Assembly: GCA_027704905.1 (NCBI GenBank) | Contig: CM051005.1 | Coordinates: 31,959,505 to 32,023,504 of the forward strand | Origin: Muraenolepis orangiensis | Lineage: Eukaryota; Chordata; Actinopteri; Gadiformes; Muraenolepididae | Length of the DNA stretch: 64,000 nt | Direction: 5' to 3' | Part shown: one piece after another, positions 19,090-29,267 of the stretch | Layout of the letters: each line of letters starts with the position of its first letter | Numbering within the stretch: position 1 is the stretch's first letter | The notes under the pieces: model-generated | What the model was told of the DNA's origin: nothing | Databases searched by the model: none | The model's input: the letters and a program-made list of their open reading frames with translations, nothing else | Program-made: the position numbers and the translations under genes

Positions 19090-21480
19090 CTGGAGGAATG
19101 GCGAAGTTTAACCCCCCATCAATGTTTTTCTTTGACAAACCTACGGAGTGGCCGGAGTGGAAGCAACGTTTTCAACGCTATAGGACTGCGACCAAACTGG
19201 ATAAAGAAGGTGGACAGGAGCTGTCTAATTTATGTCATGGGCAGCGAAGCGGAAAACATTTGAAAGTCTTTTAAGTTTGAAGATGAAGACGATGAGAATG
19301 ACTTTACTACCTGTGTGGGAAACTTTGATGACAATTTTTTCCCACGGCGGAACGTTATCCACGAAAGGGCGTGTTTCTACCAACGTGTTCAGCGGAAGAT
19401 GCTGGAGACCTCAGCTGGCTTGAAGCTCAACAAGGAGGAAGTGCTCCCTCAGACAGAGCCAGCTGTGCTTTCTGGGCCATCTCCTTGACCAGTCGGGGTG
19501 AGACCTGATCCCGAAAAGGTGGAGGCGATTCGACAACTAGCGCCACCTGGAAACGCACAGGAGCTAAAACGAGTGCTGGGGATGGTAAACTACCTGGCGA
19601 GGTACGTTCCCGGCCTATCTTCAATAAGTCTTACCACTGTACGAGCTCCTCAAAGAGTAAGAATACGTGGAACTGGGACCACTCACAGCAGTCTACTTTT
19701 GAGAATATTAAAGGTGATGCTGATGACCGCTCCAGTCCTAGCCTTCTATGAACGTCACCAAGCCCACAGCTGTGTCTGCTGACGCCAGTAGTTACGGACT
19801 GGGAGGCGTGCTCCTCCAGCTCCACGGAGAGAAGTGGAAGCCCTGTCGCATACTGCTCCAGACGTCTCCCTGAAGCCGAGAACACGTTATGTCCAGATAG
19901 AGAAGGAGTGTCTGGCGGGGGTGTGGTTCTGTGAGAAATTTGACAAGTATCTGTGCGGCTTGGATCAGTTCAAGCTCGAGACCGATCATAAAACCATTGG
20001 TTGCCGCTTGTCAACAACAGGAGCCTAGACAGCGTTCCCGTGAGATGCAGCGCCTTCTGATGAGACTCATGAGGTACAAGCCTGTGGTGGAATATGTGCC
20101 TGGAAAGCACTCGTCGTTGCTGATGCCCTGTGCCGGAGTCCACGGACCCCACACAAGGGAGGAGAAGGAGTCACAACGACGAGGTTGGCATGCTACGTTG
20201 CCGTCATGATACAGGGCATCCCAGCATCACCACCAAGAATGGACAACATCCGAAGAGAAACCGCAGCTGACAGCAAGCTACAGTCAGTCGTCAACCTCAT
20301 AAGAAGAGGATGGCCTGAACATAGGGCAAGCGTTCCATTAAATGTCAGGAGTACATTTCGTGTGAAACATGAACTGTCAGAGGCTGATGGCTTAGTCATA
20401 CGGGGAAATCGGATTGTTTGTTCCAAGGGCATTGAGAGAGGAGATTCTCCAGGGATACATGACGGACACCAAGGGCTCACAAAGTGCAGAGACAGAGCCA
20501 GCTCATCAGTTTGGTGGCCAGGGCCTCTCAACAGAACTAAGGAACACTGTGATGTTGTGCCAGTCTTGTCAGGAACAGAAGCGGTCCAGCAAAAGGCGCT
20601 CATCTCCACGCCACTGCCTGATCGGCCTTGGGAAGGATGCCCTGGACCTCTGTGAACACAAAAAGCTACCTAGTGATCTCGGATACTATTCCCGGTTCCT
20701 GGAGATACTACACCTGCCGTCCCACAACCACCACTCAGGTTATTCAACGAATGAAAACAACCTTTACTAGGTTGGAATCCCGGATGAGGTGGTGATCGAC
20801 AACGGATCTCAATCTCGAGTGGAGAATTCAGGAGCTGGCAAGATGGTTAGACTTCAGACGCGTCACATCAAGTCCCCACCATCCTCAGGGGAACGGTCAT
20901 GAGAAGAGACCAGTACAAACCGCAAAGAGAATCCTCCAGCAGGACGACCCACTAATGGCTCTCATGTGCTACAGAGCCACTCCATGTACCACTACAGGGG
21001 TCCAGTCCAGCAGAGCTACTGATGGGGAGAAGATCAGAACAACACTCCCTACACTGGTGAGAATCTTCCACCCAAGTGGCCCAAACAGAAGACTGTAAGG
21101 CAAAAGGATTGCTGACGAGATGGCCAAACAAGCCTTCTACTACAAACCGCCACCATGGGGCCAGGCTGTTACTGCCTCTACAGCGAGGAGACATGGTCCA
21201 CACCAAGCTGGATCAGGAAAAGGCTTGGACGACACCAGCGGTGGTTTTGAAGGACGAGTGTATCACCCCAAGGTCATACCTCATCAACACACAGGGAGGA
21301 GCGGTTGCTGCGGTCGGAACCGTCGCCATCTCCGGACGGTACCAAACGCCTCGTCCTGCCCAAACCGACTCACCTGCAGCCGCAGTGAGTTACTGGGGTG
21401 GTTCCCCAGTCTACCAGTCCCATGACTGGTTGTCTGAGTCCAGATGGGGTCGCAAAACCTGAACAAACACCGGGACTGGT
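19090..21480 (+). pseudogene. gypsy gag-pol remnant
   Basis: Gag starts with MAKFNPPSMFFFDKPTEWPE and WKQRFQRY, then frameshifts. After a deletion, reverse transcriptase ends with DPEKVEAIRQLAPPGNAQEL and GMVNYLARYVPG near 19500-19610. RNase H has SADASSYGLGGVLLQLHGEK near 19775-19835, and TRYVQIEKECLAGVWFCEKF near 19885-19945. Integrase pieces follow: GHQGLTKCRDRA, CQSCQEQK, and a core remnant VVIDNGSQ near 20790. Multiple stops and shifts are present. Confidence 0.85.
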
Positions 21481-21614
21481 TCAGACCAGGTCCTGGACGT
21501 GTCATTAAGTCAGTTGCGTGACTTATTGAGACAATATAATTTAAGTTAAAGGTAAGGCCAAAATAAACATTATTTGTTACAGTTATTGACTGTTTACGTG
21601 CAACTGGTTTTGTT

Positions 21615-21795
21615 TGTGTTTACACTCTGTCCCTCCTTTAAGCAAACAGGTTTTGCTTCCGGCTACGTCACCATATAAGCGGCACCTGCGACAAGCCGGG
21701 CCGTGTTGAACAAAGCACGAGTGTAATTGTTTGTATGAAGTTGGATACAAATAAAGACCGCAAGCAGAAACCTCTGTGTGATCCATTTCACTACA
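21615..21795 (+). repeat. 3' LTR of the second gypsy element
   Basis: Same sequence as the 5' LTR with a few small indels (for example CCCTCCTTTAAGCAAACAGG here). It is about 181 bp. Confidence 0.88.
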
Positions 21796-21808
21796 TACAT
21801 AGTATAGT

Positions 21809-22808
21809 NNNNNNNNNNNNNNNNNNNNNNNNNNNNNNNNNNNNNNNNNNNNNNNNNNNNNNNNNNNNNNNNNNNNNNNNNNNNNNNNNNNNNNNNNNNN
21901 NNNNNNNNNNNNNNNNNNNNNNNNNNNNNNNNNNNNNNNNNNNNNNNNNNNNNNNNNNNNNNNNNNNNNNNNNNNNNNNNNNNNNNNNNNNNNNNNNNNN
22001 NNNNNNNNNNNNNNNNNNNNNNNNNNNNNNNNNNNNNNNNNNNNNNNNNNNNNNNNNNNNNNNNNNNNNNNNNNNNNNNNNNNNNNNNNNNNNNNNNNNN
22101 NNNNNNNNNNNNNNNNNNNNNNNNNNNNNNNNNNNNNNNNNNNNNNNNNNNNNNNNNNNNNNNNNNNNNNNNNNNNNNNNNNNNNNNNNNNNNNNNNNNN
22201 NNNNNNNNNNNNNNNNNNNNNNNNNNNNNNNNNNNNNNNNNNNNNNNNNNNNNNNNNNNNNNNNNNNNNNNNNNNNNNNNNNNNNNNNNNNNNNNNNNNN
22301 NNNNNNNNNNNNNNNNNNNNNNNNNNNNNNNNNNNNNNNNNNNNNNNNNNNNNNNNNNNNNNNNNNNNNNNNNNNNNNNNNNNNNNNNNNNNNNNNNNNN
22401 NNNNNNNNNNNNNNNNNNNNNNNNNNNNNNNNNNNNNNNNNNNNNNNNNNNNNNNNNNNNNNNNNNNNNNNNNNNNNNNNNNNNNNNNNNNNNNNNNNNN
22501 NNNNNNNNNNNNNNNNNNNNNNNNNNNNNNNNNNNNNNNNNNNNNNNNNNNNNNNNNNNNNNNNNNNNNNNNNNNNNNNNNNNNNNNNNNNNNNNNNNNN
22601 NNNNNNNNNNNNNNNNNNNNNNNNNNNNNNNNNNNNNNNNNNNNNNNNNNNNNNNNNNNNNNNNNNNNNNNNNNNNNNNNNNNNNNNNNNNNNNNNNNNN
22701 NNNNNNNNNNNNNNNNNNNNNNNNNNNNNNNNNNNNNNNNNNNNNNNNNNNNNNNNNNNNNNNNNNNNNNNNNNNNNNNNNNNNNNNNNNNNNNNNNNNN
22801 NNNNNNNN
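21809..22808. other. assembly gap of exactly 1000 N
   Basis: All bases are N. The round length suggests a scaffold gap of arbitrary size. It hides the 3' exons of the SLAM-like gene, and an open frame reported across it is meaningless. Confidence 0.99.
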
Positions 22809-22841
<33 letters not shown>

Positions 22842-22842
22842 T
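22809..22842. repeat. (ATT)n at the gap edge
   Basis: About 11 ATT units directly after the gap. A simple repeat at the edge is a likely reason that assembly stopped. Confidence 0.9.
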
Positions 22843-22889
22843 TAGCAACATCAGATTTTGTTCAAAGTGGTGACAAATGTGTGACTTAC

Positions 22890-24559
22890 TGTTTTTCCTC
22901 TTGTAATAACAACCCAGTGAGACCAGTGGGACCAGTGCAATGAAGACCAACCGGCAGAGGACAGGGATCGTTAAATGGTTCTTATTGTTCTGCATTCCTG
23001 TCAACAAACCAAAAACAGGAACATAGAACAACTTTACCGTACACTTCAATGCTGAAATGTGGGATGTCTATCTTCAGTGACAGAGGAGATGCTTTATAAA
23101 TGTTAACATATATCAGACATGCTGTAAGATTCAATATCTATTATTTAAAATGGCCTGATTTGAGTTGACAGCATCGGCATCCGGATGAGACCATTTAGAT
23201 TATAGGAAGATCCCGGCTTTTGTGGCATTTCTGACCTCTTCTCTGATTGGTTCAGGGAATGTGTCTTTCAACAACAACAACTTTCCTGTTTATCACAGGT
23301 GAATGAAACACTTCTCAATGGTGGAGCCACGTAGGGAGGGAGGGAGCAGAGAGGGAGAGGACTAGTTAGTGTTTTCTGCTCTCTCTCTTTACTTCTCTCT
23401 CTCAACTCTCAAACCTACAGCAGCTTTAATACAAACAATGAAGTCACCTGTGTTTGAGAATCCTTAACATCTGTATTCATGATGTCCAGCGATGCACTGA
23501 ACCTCATGTCAATCAGGTGTCGTTTGTATTTACTTTTCTCATCATATTATCAATATGTTCTCTGATCTTACCAGCTTCTTCTGAACACAAAGGTTTGATG
23601 TCCATCATCTCCTCAGACCAGCTGACATCGTTGCTGTGGTTACAGATCACCATTGAACCATTGGACAGGTAGAGGTGGAGCGAGAGGTCGGTGACCTCCA
23701 CCTCTGTTGGGTCTCCTCCATCCTCAGAGCAGGTTTGAGTGGTGCACGTGAAGGTGGAGTTCTTAGAGAAGGCCTGAGAGCTACAGATCACACTCACATT
23801 ACAGGATTCAGGGCTGAGAGACACAGACGCCTCCAGGACCACTGGTGATGCCTGTTCTGGAACAAGGACATTTTCATGTTCAAAACACACAAACAAACCG
23901 CTTGTAGAAGTCAAATGTCTGTACTCTGTTTCAGTGAACATACCTCGTACTGTCACCTGGTATTCTGTGTGAATGTGGTCGTTCTGAGAACTAACTATTG
24001 CTTGGTAACGTCCACTTTCATTCAATCCTACGTTTTTGAATCTTAAAGAATAATTTTCTGTCGAAAGCTCTGCCCTTCCTTTAAAGAAATGTGTTGTATC
24101 TTTCCCTTTGGGAGAATATCTTATGATAGTGTACGTTTCTGTGTTTGTCTTTAATTTCCACGTGAGCTGATGATCATCTTCGAGTTTCAGATTTTTGATC
24201 TCCATGAATAAATCATTTCCCTTCAGCAAAAACACGTTGTTATTTGTGGACCCTGAAACAAATAATGAACAAAATAGTTACACAAAGTGTACGTTTGTAT
24301 CTATGTATGCAGCTATCCAGACTGATACACAAACACAATATTAGCCTACTTTAAATAACGTTTACTAAATATCACCCCTTTTTCACATAAAGAGAATGAA
24401 AAACAGCGAAGACAGAATATGTTCACGTAAGGACAGTTCACTTCTAATAACGGAATCAACACATAAAGGACTATCGGAGATGGTAAAAAGCAGTTTGTTT
24501 TTACCTTGCAGGCCTACGAACCAATAAATGAGTAGACAGAGAGAACCAGAGAACATCAT
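22890..24559 (-). CDS. SLAM/CD48-like (CD2-family) immune receptor, 3' end in the gap
   Basis: Four exons with GT/AG ends: 24559-24505, 24252-23944, 23856-23572 and 22997-22890. Exon 1 encodes a signal peptide (MMFSGSLCLLIYWF). Exon 2 is a V-type Ig domain without cysteines, as in the SLAM family, with YSLRFKNVGLNESGRY in the E-F region. Exon 3 is a C2-type Ig domain with six cysteines and glycosylation motifs NVS, NST, NGS and NHS. Exon 4 is a transmembrane segment (IPVLCRLVFIALVPLVSLGC) followed by YYKRKN. All junctions are phase 1, the Ig-superfamily habit, and the open phase predicts further cytoplasmic exons in the gap. SLAM-family receptors act at the surface of leukocytes in homotypic contact and signal through tyrosine motifs; that tail is not visible here. 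It could also be annotated as CD48-like or CD244-like; the exact orthologue is not clear. Partial copies are at 13.34 and 54.2-54.5 kb. Confidence 0.82.
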
Positions 24560-24840
24560 GTTCTGTAACGCGTTCTGGTCTGACTGAAGAGGAAGTTAAA
24601 CAGTTAGTGTTTTGTTCAGTGGTTCTCATCCCCTGGTGGTGTCACGGGACATCACCTCACAAGGGTCGCCAAATGGGTCTGGGAAATGTTTAATGTTAAA
24701 CAAAAATCATATTAATAATCATAATATTAATAAGAATCATAATAGATTTTTTTTAGGAATATTTACCTTCCCATGTGTCTTCAGGTGAAATATGTGATGT
24801 CTGAATATATCAGCAGGTTCTGAACCCCGCCCCCTAATCT

Positions 24841-24841
<1 letters not shown>

Positions 24842-24872
<31 letters not shown>
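24842..24872. repeat. (CA)n microsatellite
   Basis: About 15 CA repeats upstream of the SLAM-like gene. Confidence 0.9.
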
Positions 24873-24878
<6 letters not shown>

Positions 24879-25352
24879 CTCCATGTTGGTTCTTCAGTTC
24901 AAACCAGTACGTCTCATCTGTTCCGTGGTGATTATTAAAGCGTTAATGTGAAGCAGCACTACGACATAAAACACATCGTTTGAGCAATCATACGCCCCCA
25001 AAATAACATAAACGATCTAGGAGCCAAATATGATCCATCCACCAGAATCCTAACTCATTCATTTACTGCCCACAAACGTGAGTTAACAAAAGAAAGGGAA
25101 ACCCAAGCTGAATCTAACCAAGATGAAGACGAAACAAGAAACAGTCTGAACGCTGCCCTGATATGCGTGTTGCTCTCTCCCCCTAAGAGCCGAATTGGAT
25201 CCAGATCGGGCAGAATCCAAACATGACAGCCTGAGAAAACCTCTGACGTCTGAATCCCATTTCCCTCCATCCCTGGAAGGAGGATCTCCCACTCTGAGTT
25301 TCTTCTCCAGGTTTCTTCCTCCATCGTTAAGGAAGTCTTTCTTTCCCTTTTG
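24873..25352. other. no gene recognised
   Basis: No supported exon. CCAGGTTTCTTCCTCCATCG near 25306 resembles a common fish repeat, but its limits cannot be set. Confidence 0.35.
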
Positions 25353-25560
25353 GCAGGGTTTCCCAAAGTGTGGGCCGCGGACCGCTGGTGGGCCGTCAAG
25401 GTACTGCAGATGGGCCTCGAGAAATAATTGCGAAAAATATTTGTTTGTAAAAAATTAAAATTAAAAACCATAAAATATTGATCATTACTTTTTGCATTTA
25501 AAAAAACAATCAGAGCTAATAAAAAAAACCCATGGGGTTTAAATGAGAACCAGTGAAAAG
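25353..25560. mobile_element. possible hAT-type MITE end
   Basis: CAGGGTTTCCCAAAGTGTGG starting at about 25356, with GGCCGCGGACC and TGGTGGGCCGTCAAGG, resembles hAT-derived repeats of vertebrates whose ends start CAGGG. The opposite terminus was not found. Confidence 0.4.
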
Positions 25561-25869
25561 AAGGACTGTAGAAAGTAGTCAAATGAGTACCTGTCTCTGG
25601 AATGTTCCATCCCCTGCCTGTCTGAGTGATCAACTCTGAGGTGCTATCAAACCAGGCTCTGAAACCATGCCAGCTGCGCCGCCATATACTAACTAAACAA
25701 CAATATTGGACGATCTTCATCCAAGCCTGGAGAATTTCTTGAAGACAAGCTGAGAGTAGTGGCAGTGGATGGGGCTTTCCCAGTAGCACAGCTTATCGCT
25801 AATAGCTAATCGTAAATGGCTAAAGCTAAAATGCTGGGTGGGTGGGAGAAGGGACTAGAGACAAGTGGT

Positions 25870-26470
25870 CGTACTTGGTAGGGCTGCTTCCAATCCCTGA
25901 TTGGCTCTCTGCCCGTTGGTCTGGGGATGGAAACCTGAGGATTACCTGGGAGAGGCCCCAATACGTTAGCAAAACGCTTTCCAGAAGCTAGCAGATAACT
26001 GTGGTTCACGGTCCGAAACAATGTGTACCGGAGACCATGTAGCCTGAATTCATGAACAATTAACATATTAGCTTTCTCCTTAGCTGAAGGGAGTTTGGGG
26101 AGCGCTACAAAATAAGCAGCTAAAGATAATCTGTCCACAATGATCAGAATGTGGGAATTTCCTTCTGAGAAACAAACGGGAAAACCTGCGACAAAGTCCA
26201 TGACATAGTGTGACCATGGCCTGTGAGAACAGGAAGAGGTCTTTGCAGACCTTCTGGGGTCTATTGCTCTCCTTGTTGTGGGAATAAACATCCCAAGCCG
26301 CTACAAAAATGCGCACATCTTCCTTCATAGACGGCCACCAAAAGCGTCGCCGGATCAGAGCCAAGGTCCAGATCACACCAGGGTAACAGACCATCTTGGA
26401 ACAGGGGCCCTACTCTAGTACCTGAGCCTGGGCAGAAGGAGGGCCAAACAGGCGGTTAATGGGGCTGTTT
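25870..26470 (-). pseudogene. Ty3/gypsy integrase fragment
   Basis: Reading down the minus strand: TLALIRRRFWWPSMKEDVRI and FVAA (zinc-binding region), SHNKESNRP, then DFVAGFPVCFSEGNSHILII and VDRLSLAAYFVALPKLPSAK from the catalytic core, and HPQTNGQ-like remains near 25900. Frameshifts separate the pieces. No LTR of this element was found nearby, so it is an isolated fragment. Confidence 0.82.
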
Positions 26471-26499
26471 CCTGGAGCTGGATCCCAACTCTTTACATG

Positions 26500-26919
26500 A
26501 GCCTATACATCCAGCAACGCAGCACCCAGCAGGCATCTTGTGGGGAGAGATTCTCAGGTGATCGCATACAGACCCAACAGGTGTGTAGACGACGCCATCT
26601 CTCTGGCACTTCACACGGCCCTGGAGCACCTAGACAGGAGGGACGCCTACGTCAGACTGCTGTTCATTCAGTTCAGCTCGGCTTTCAACACCATCGACTT
26701 CAGGAGCCGCCGGGGCACTTCACCATCAGACCATGCTTCCGTTTCCTTGGACTACAGATTTCCCAAGACCTGGCGTGGACCCACAACACGGAGGTCATGC
26801 TGAAGAAGGCACACCAGCGCCTCTATGCTCTGAGGTGCCTCAGGAGAAGCAGAATAGGCCAACGGTGGCTCGTGAACTTCTACCGTGGCCCCGTAGAGAG
26901 CGTCCTGACGGGTGGTGTG

Positions 26920-26920
<1 letters not shown>
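26500..26920 (+). pseudogene. CR1/Rex1-like LINE reverse transcriptase fragment
   Basis: AYRPNRCVDDAISLALHTAL and EHLDRRDAYVRLLFIQFSSA, then FNTID, come from the RT fingers and palm (the usual FIDFSSAFNTI aspartate reads Q here). After an internal deletion come FRFLGLQISQDLAWTHNTEV and QRLYALRCLRRSRIGQRWLV from the C-terminus. The catalytic xxDD box is deleted. A (TG)n tract ends the fragment. Confidence 0.8.

Positions 26921-26921
<1 letters not shown>

Positions 26922-26974
<53 letters not shown>
26922..26974. repeat. (TG)n microsatellite
   Basis: About 26 TG repeats directly after the LINE fragment. Another shorter (TG)n lies at 27179-27202. Confidence 0.95.
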
Positions 26975-26978
<4 letters not shown>

Positions 26979-27336
26979 ACTGCCTTCCTGTAATGCTGTT
27001 GTGTTGTGTGTAATGTGTTCTGATTTTAGCTGCATTAGTTATTGATCAGACATCCTCTCCAATGGGGTTGACACATTCCTAAAGTTCATCAGTTATTGAT
27101 TTGGATCAACATGAATAATCTCCTTTCAAAATCCATCCACACAACTGCATGTGCAAAATGTCTTGTTAGTGATTTTACATTGTGTGTGTGTGTGTGTGTG
27201 TATGTGTGTATGTCCGCGTGTGTGTGTGTTTGTATTTGCGTGTGTGAGTAAGCGTGTGTGCGTGCGTGCGTGCGTGTGTGTTGAGTGTAAGGTGTGGAGG
27301 TATGTGCAGAGCCCTGTCAGACATTACTGATGCTAC

Positions 27337-28568
27337 GCTGAGCGGTCGGTGGCGGAGGTGGGCTCCACCGTGGCGCTCAGGATCACCTGCAGCTCAAAGT
27401 CGGCCAGCTCAGGGTCGGCACATCCGCCGCCTGAGGGGGGGGGGGGGGGAGAGGAGAGAGGAGAGAGGAGAGAGAGGACCCCGTCACTGAGGATAGGCCA
27501 GTCCACCGGGGGGCGGAGCTACAAAGAGTCATCAGTCAGGAGGAGCAGAGGGAAACACATGGCACACGTTGGAAGATCATTTTCTTACTTCAAATGAGAT
27601 GATCAATAGTCAGGTTTCCATCACCATATCTCCATTCTCATTCTGAAGTATCGCATTAGAACATGTTGAAGGAAACGACCAAATTCAAATCAACTCCCTC
27701 TGATTCCATCAAAGTGGATAGGCTCTCTTGAGGTGTTTTTGACTGACTCTAATCGAGTTCATTCACAAAAGTAGAGATGGAAACAACTTTGACGATTACA
27801 TTCTGACGTAGTGAACTTTGAACTCACGTGACTTACGCTGTGGGCTTCTTCTCAAGCGTTCCTATGACCCAAAACGTGGCTGCCATTAGAATGAGTGCAT
27901 TTCTTTCCCTTCGTCTACGGACAGATTTAAACATGGCCAATGCCAGCTGATATGTAAGGATGACTAGAAGTTGTCTGATTGACATTAACTCCTGCAGATG
28001 ACCTCGTGTCACTGATCTTATTAACAGTCTATGTCACCGCCCGATATCCGTCATCGCTGACGTAGTTTGTTTTTGCTTCAACTACCGTAGTTGATGAACT
28101 AATTCGCATTTCCTTCTTTTTTTTTTGTGCAAACATTTAAAAGTTTAATAAAAATTTGCTTCGACTGAAAACCCAGTTAGTGAGACAGAGTTGTATCTCC
28201 ATGGTTACGGCCAACTTTAAGTTAAGGTTCCCCCACAACCTCCTCCATCTGACACCATACACACTGAGGTTGACGTTGAAGTGACTCACATCATGAAGGA
28301 CAGAACCTGAGTATCCTTATAGTTTTACTTTAGTAACAGTGACACAATAGCATACTGTGTTTTAGATCCTATCAGACATACTAACAGACAGATCGGAGCT
28401 CAGGGCTGCTTCCAGAGGAAGTGGTTGTGGTGAGCTGGTTTCATGCAACTGTTTAACTGACACGTGATGTGAGCCTCAGGCCTTTAATAAGGTACCTCAA
28501 ACCATAACCATAACCCTACCACCATCCACATATATACTATAGCTCTATCTAAAACTAACCAGCCTACA

Positions 28569-28608
<40 letters not shown>

Positions 28609-29262
28609 CTTTACAGGAAGTGAAAGCAGTTGACATTCATTTATATTTATTTATATTCAGTTGGGGTTTTTGCAAACATTTTAGAACTGCACTTCCATGC
28701 ATATTATATATAACATATTTTTTGTACTTGAAAGCAAAAATGCCCTTATTATTTTATTGTTTATTATTTATTATTATTGTTTGTTAGCCAAGGTATTAGT
28801 TTACCTGTGTGCACACCTGTGGGTCCTCAGTCATCAATCTAGCGCCGACCACCTGCTCTGTTTGTTGTCTCAACCTCACAATGCACAAGGCCTCCCCCTG
28901 GCCATCCGTTAAGATGTTGATTGGTTGATTCAAAAGGTTTCATTTATGCGGAAATACTGCAGGAAGAGCCTCAGATATCCAGTGAGATATTGGATTCCCA
29001 TGGTGTGTTTCCACCATTGTGAGGCCTGCTCTACTAAGGTACCTTTGGCAGCCCAGGCTCTCAGGGGACTGCTGTGGTCCATGGTGTGGTAGAAGGCGAG
29101 GGGCAGGATGAGGAAGGGGCTGTCGCTGGACGGGCCACCTGGATGGACACGTTCCTCTGGTCCAGGAGCACCGTCTCCCCCTCCTTGGACAGGGACGACT
29201 GGAGCAGCTTCCCTGTTACCTGGACCAGGACCACGCTCATTGTGGATCACAAACCTTTTGGA
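27337..29262 (-). pseudogene. Kir4/KCNJ10-like potassium channel relic in two pieces
   Basis: Inward-rectifier channels set resting potassium conductance; this is part of the cytoplasmic domain. Upstream piece (29262-29043): LVQVTGKLLQSSLSKEGETV and LLDQRNVSIQVA, then after a one-base deletion near 29131 SDSPFLILPLAFYH and SSPLRAWAAKG. Downstream piece (27430-27337): CADPELADFELQVILSATVE then PTSAT, ending in a stop. These match consecutive parts of the Kir4.1 cytoplasmic domain, with the SDSPFLILPL and FEL...L-ATVESTSAT signatures. Piece 1 ends at AAAG|GTACC and piece 2 begins after a C-rich CCTCAG|GCGG, so they would join in frame as AAKGGGCADPEL. Pore and N-terminal regions are missing; a Rex3-like LINE (29268-31067) is inserted at the upstream end. 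KCNJ15 is a less likely source. Confidence 0.75.
27435..29037. other. interval between the two KCNJ10-like pieces
   Basis: No gene was seen on either strand. It contains a G-rich/GA-rich tract (27435-27476), a (CT)n tract of about 16 repeats (28572-28603) and ordinary AT-rich sequence. It behaves like an intron of the relic or like inserted sequence. Confidence 0.5.
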
Positions 29263-29267
29263 CTGGT

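Larger units (their letters stand above)
18883..21795 (+). mobile_element. second Ty3/gypsy element, internally deleted
   Basis: Two similar LTRs (18883-19059 and 21615-21795), a primer-binding-like TGGTGTCGAAGTGG immediately after the 5' LTR, then gag and pol relics in gypsy order. Protease and most of the reverse transcriptase are deleted. No matching target duplication was found: TCATA precedes the element and TACAT follows it. The 3' LTR lies 13 bp before the assembly gap. Confidence 0.88.

Noticed and set aside
18878..21800. Target duplication around the second gypsy element
   Set aside because: The flanks TCATA and TACAT do not match. An inter-element recombination or flank loss next to the gap is possible, so no duplication is claimed.
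21735..22943. 402-codon frame across the N run
   Set aside because: It consists mostly of N bases and has no meaning.
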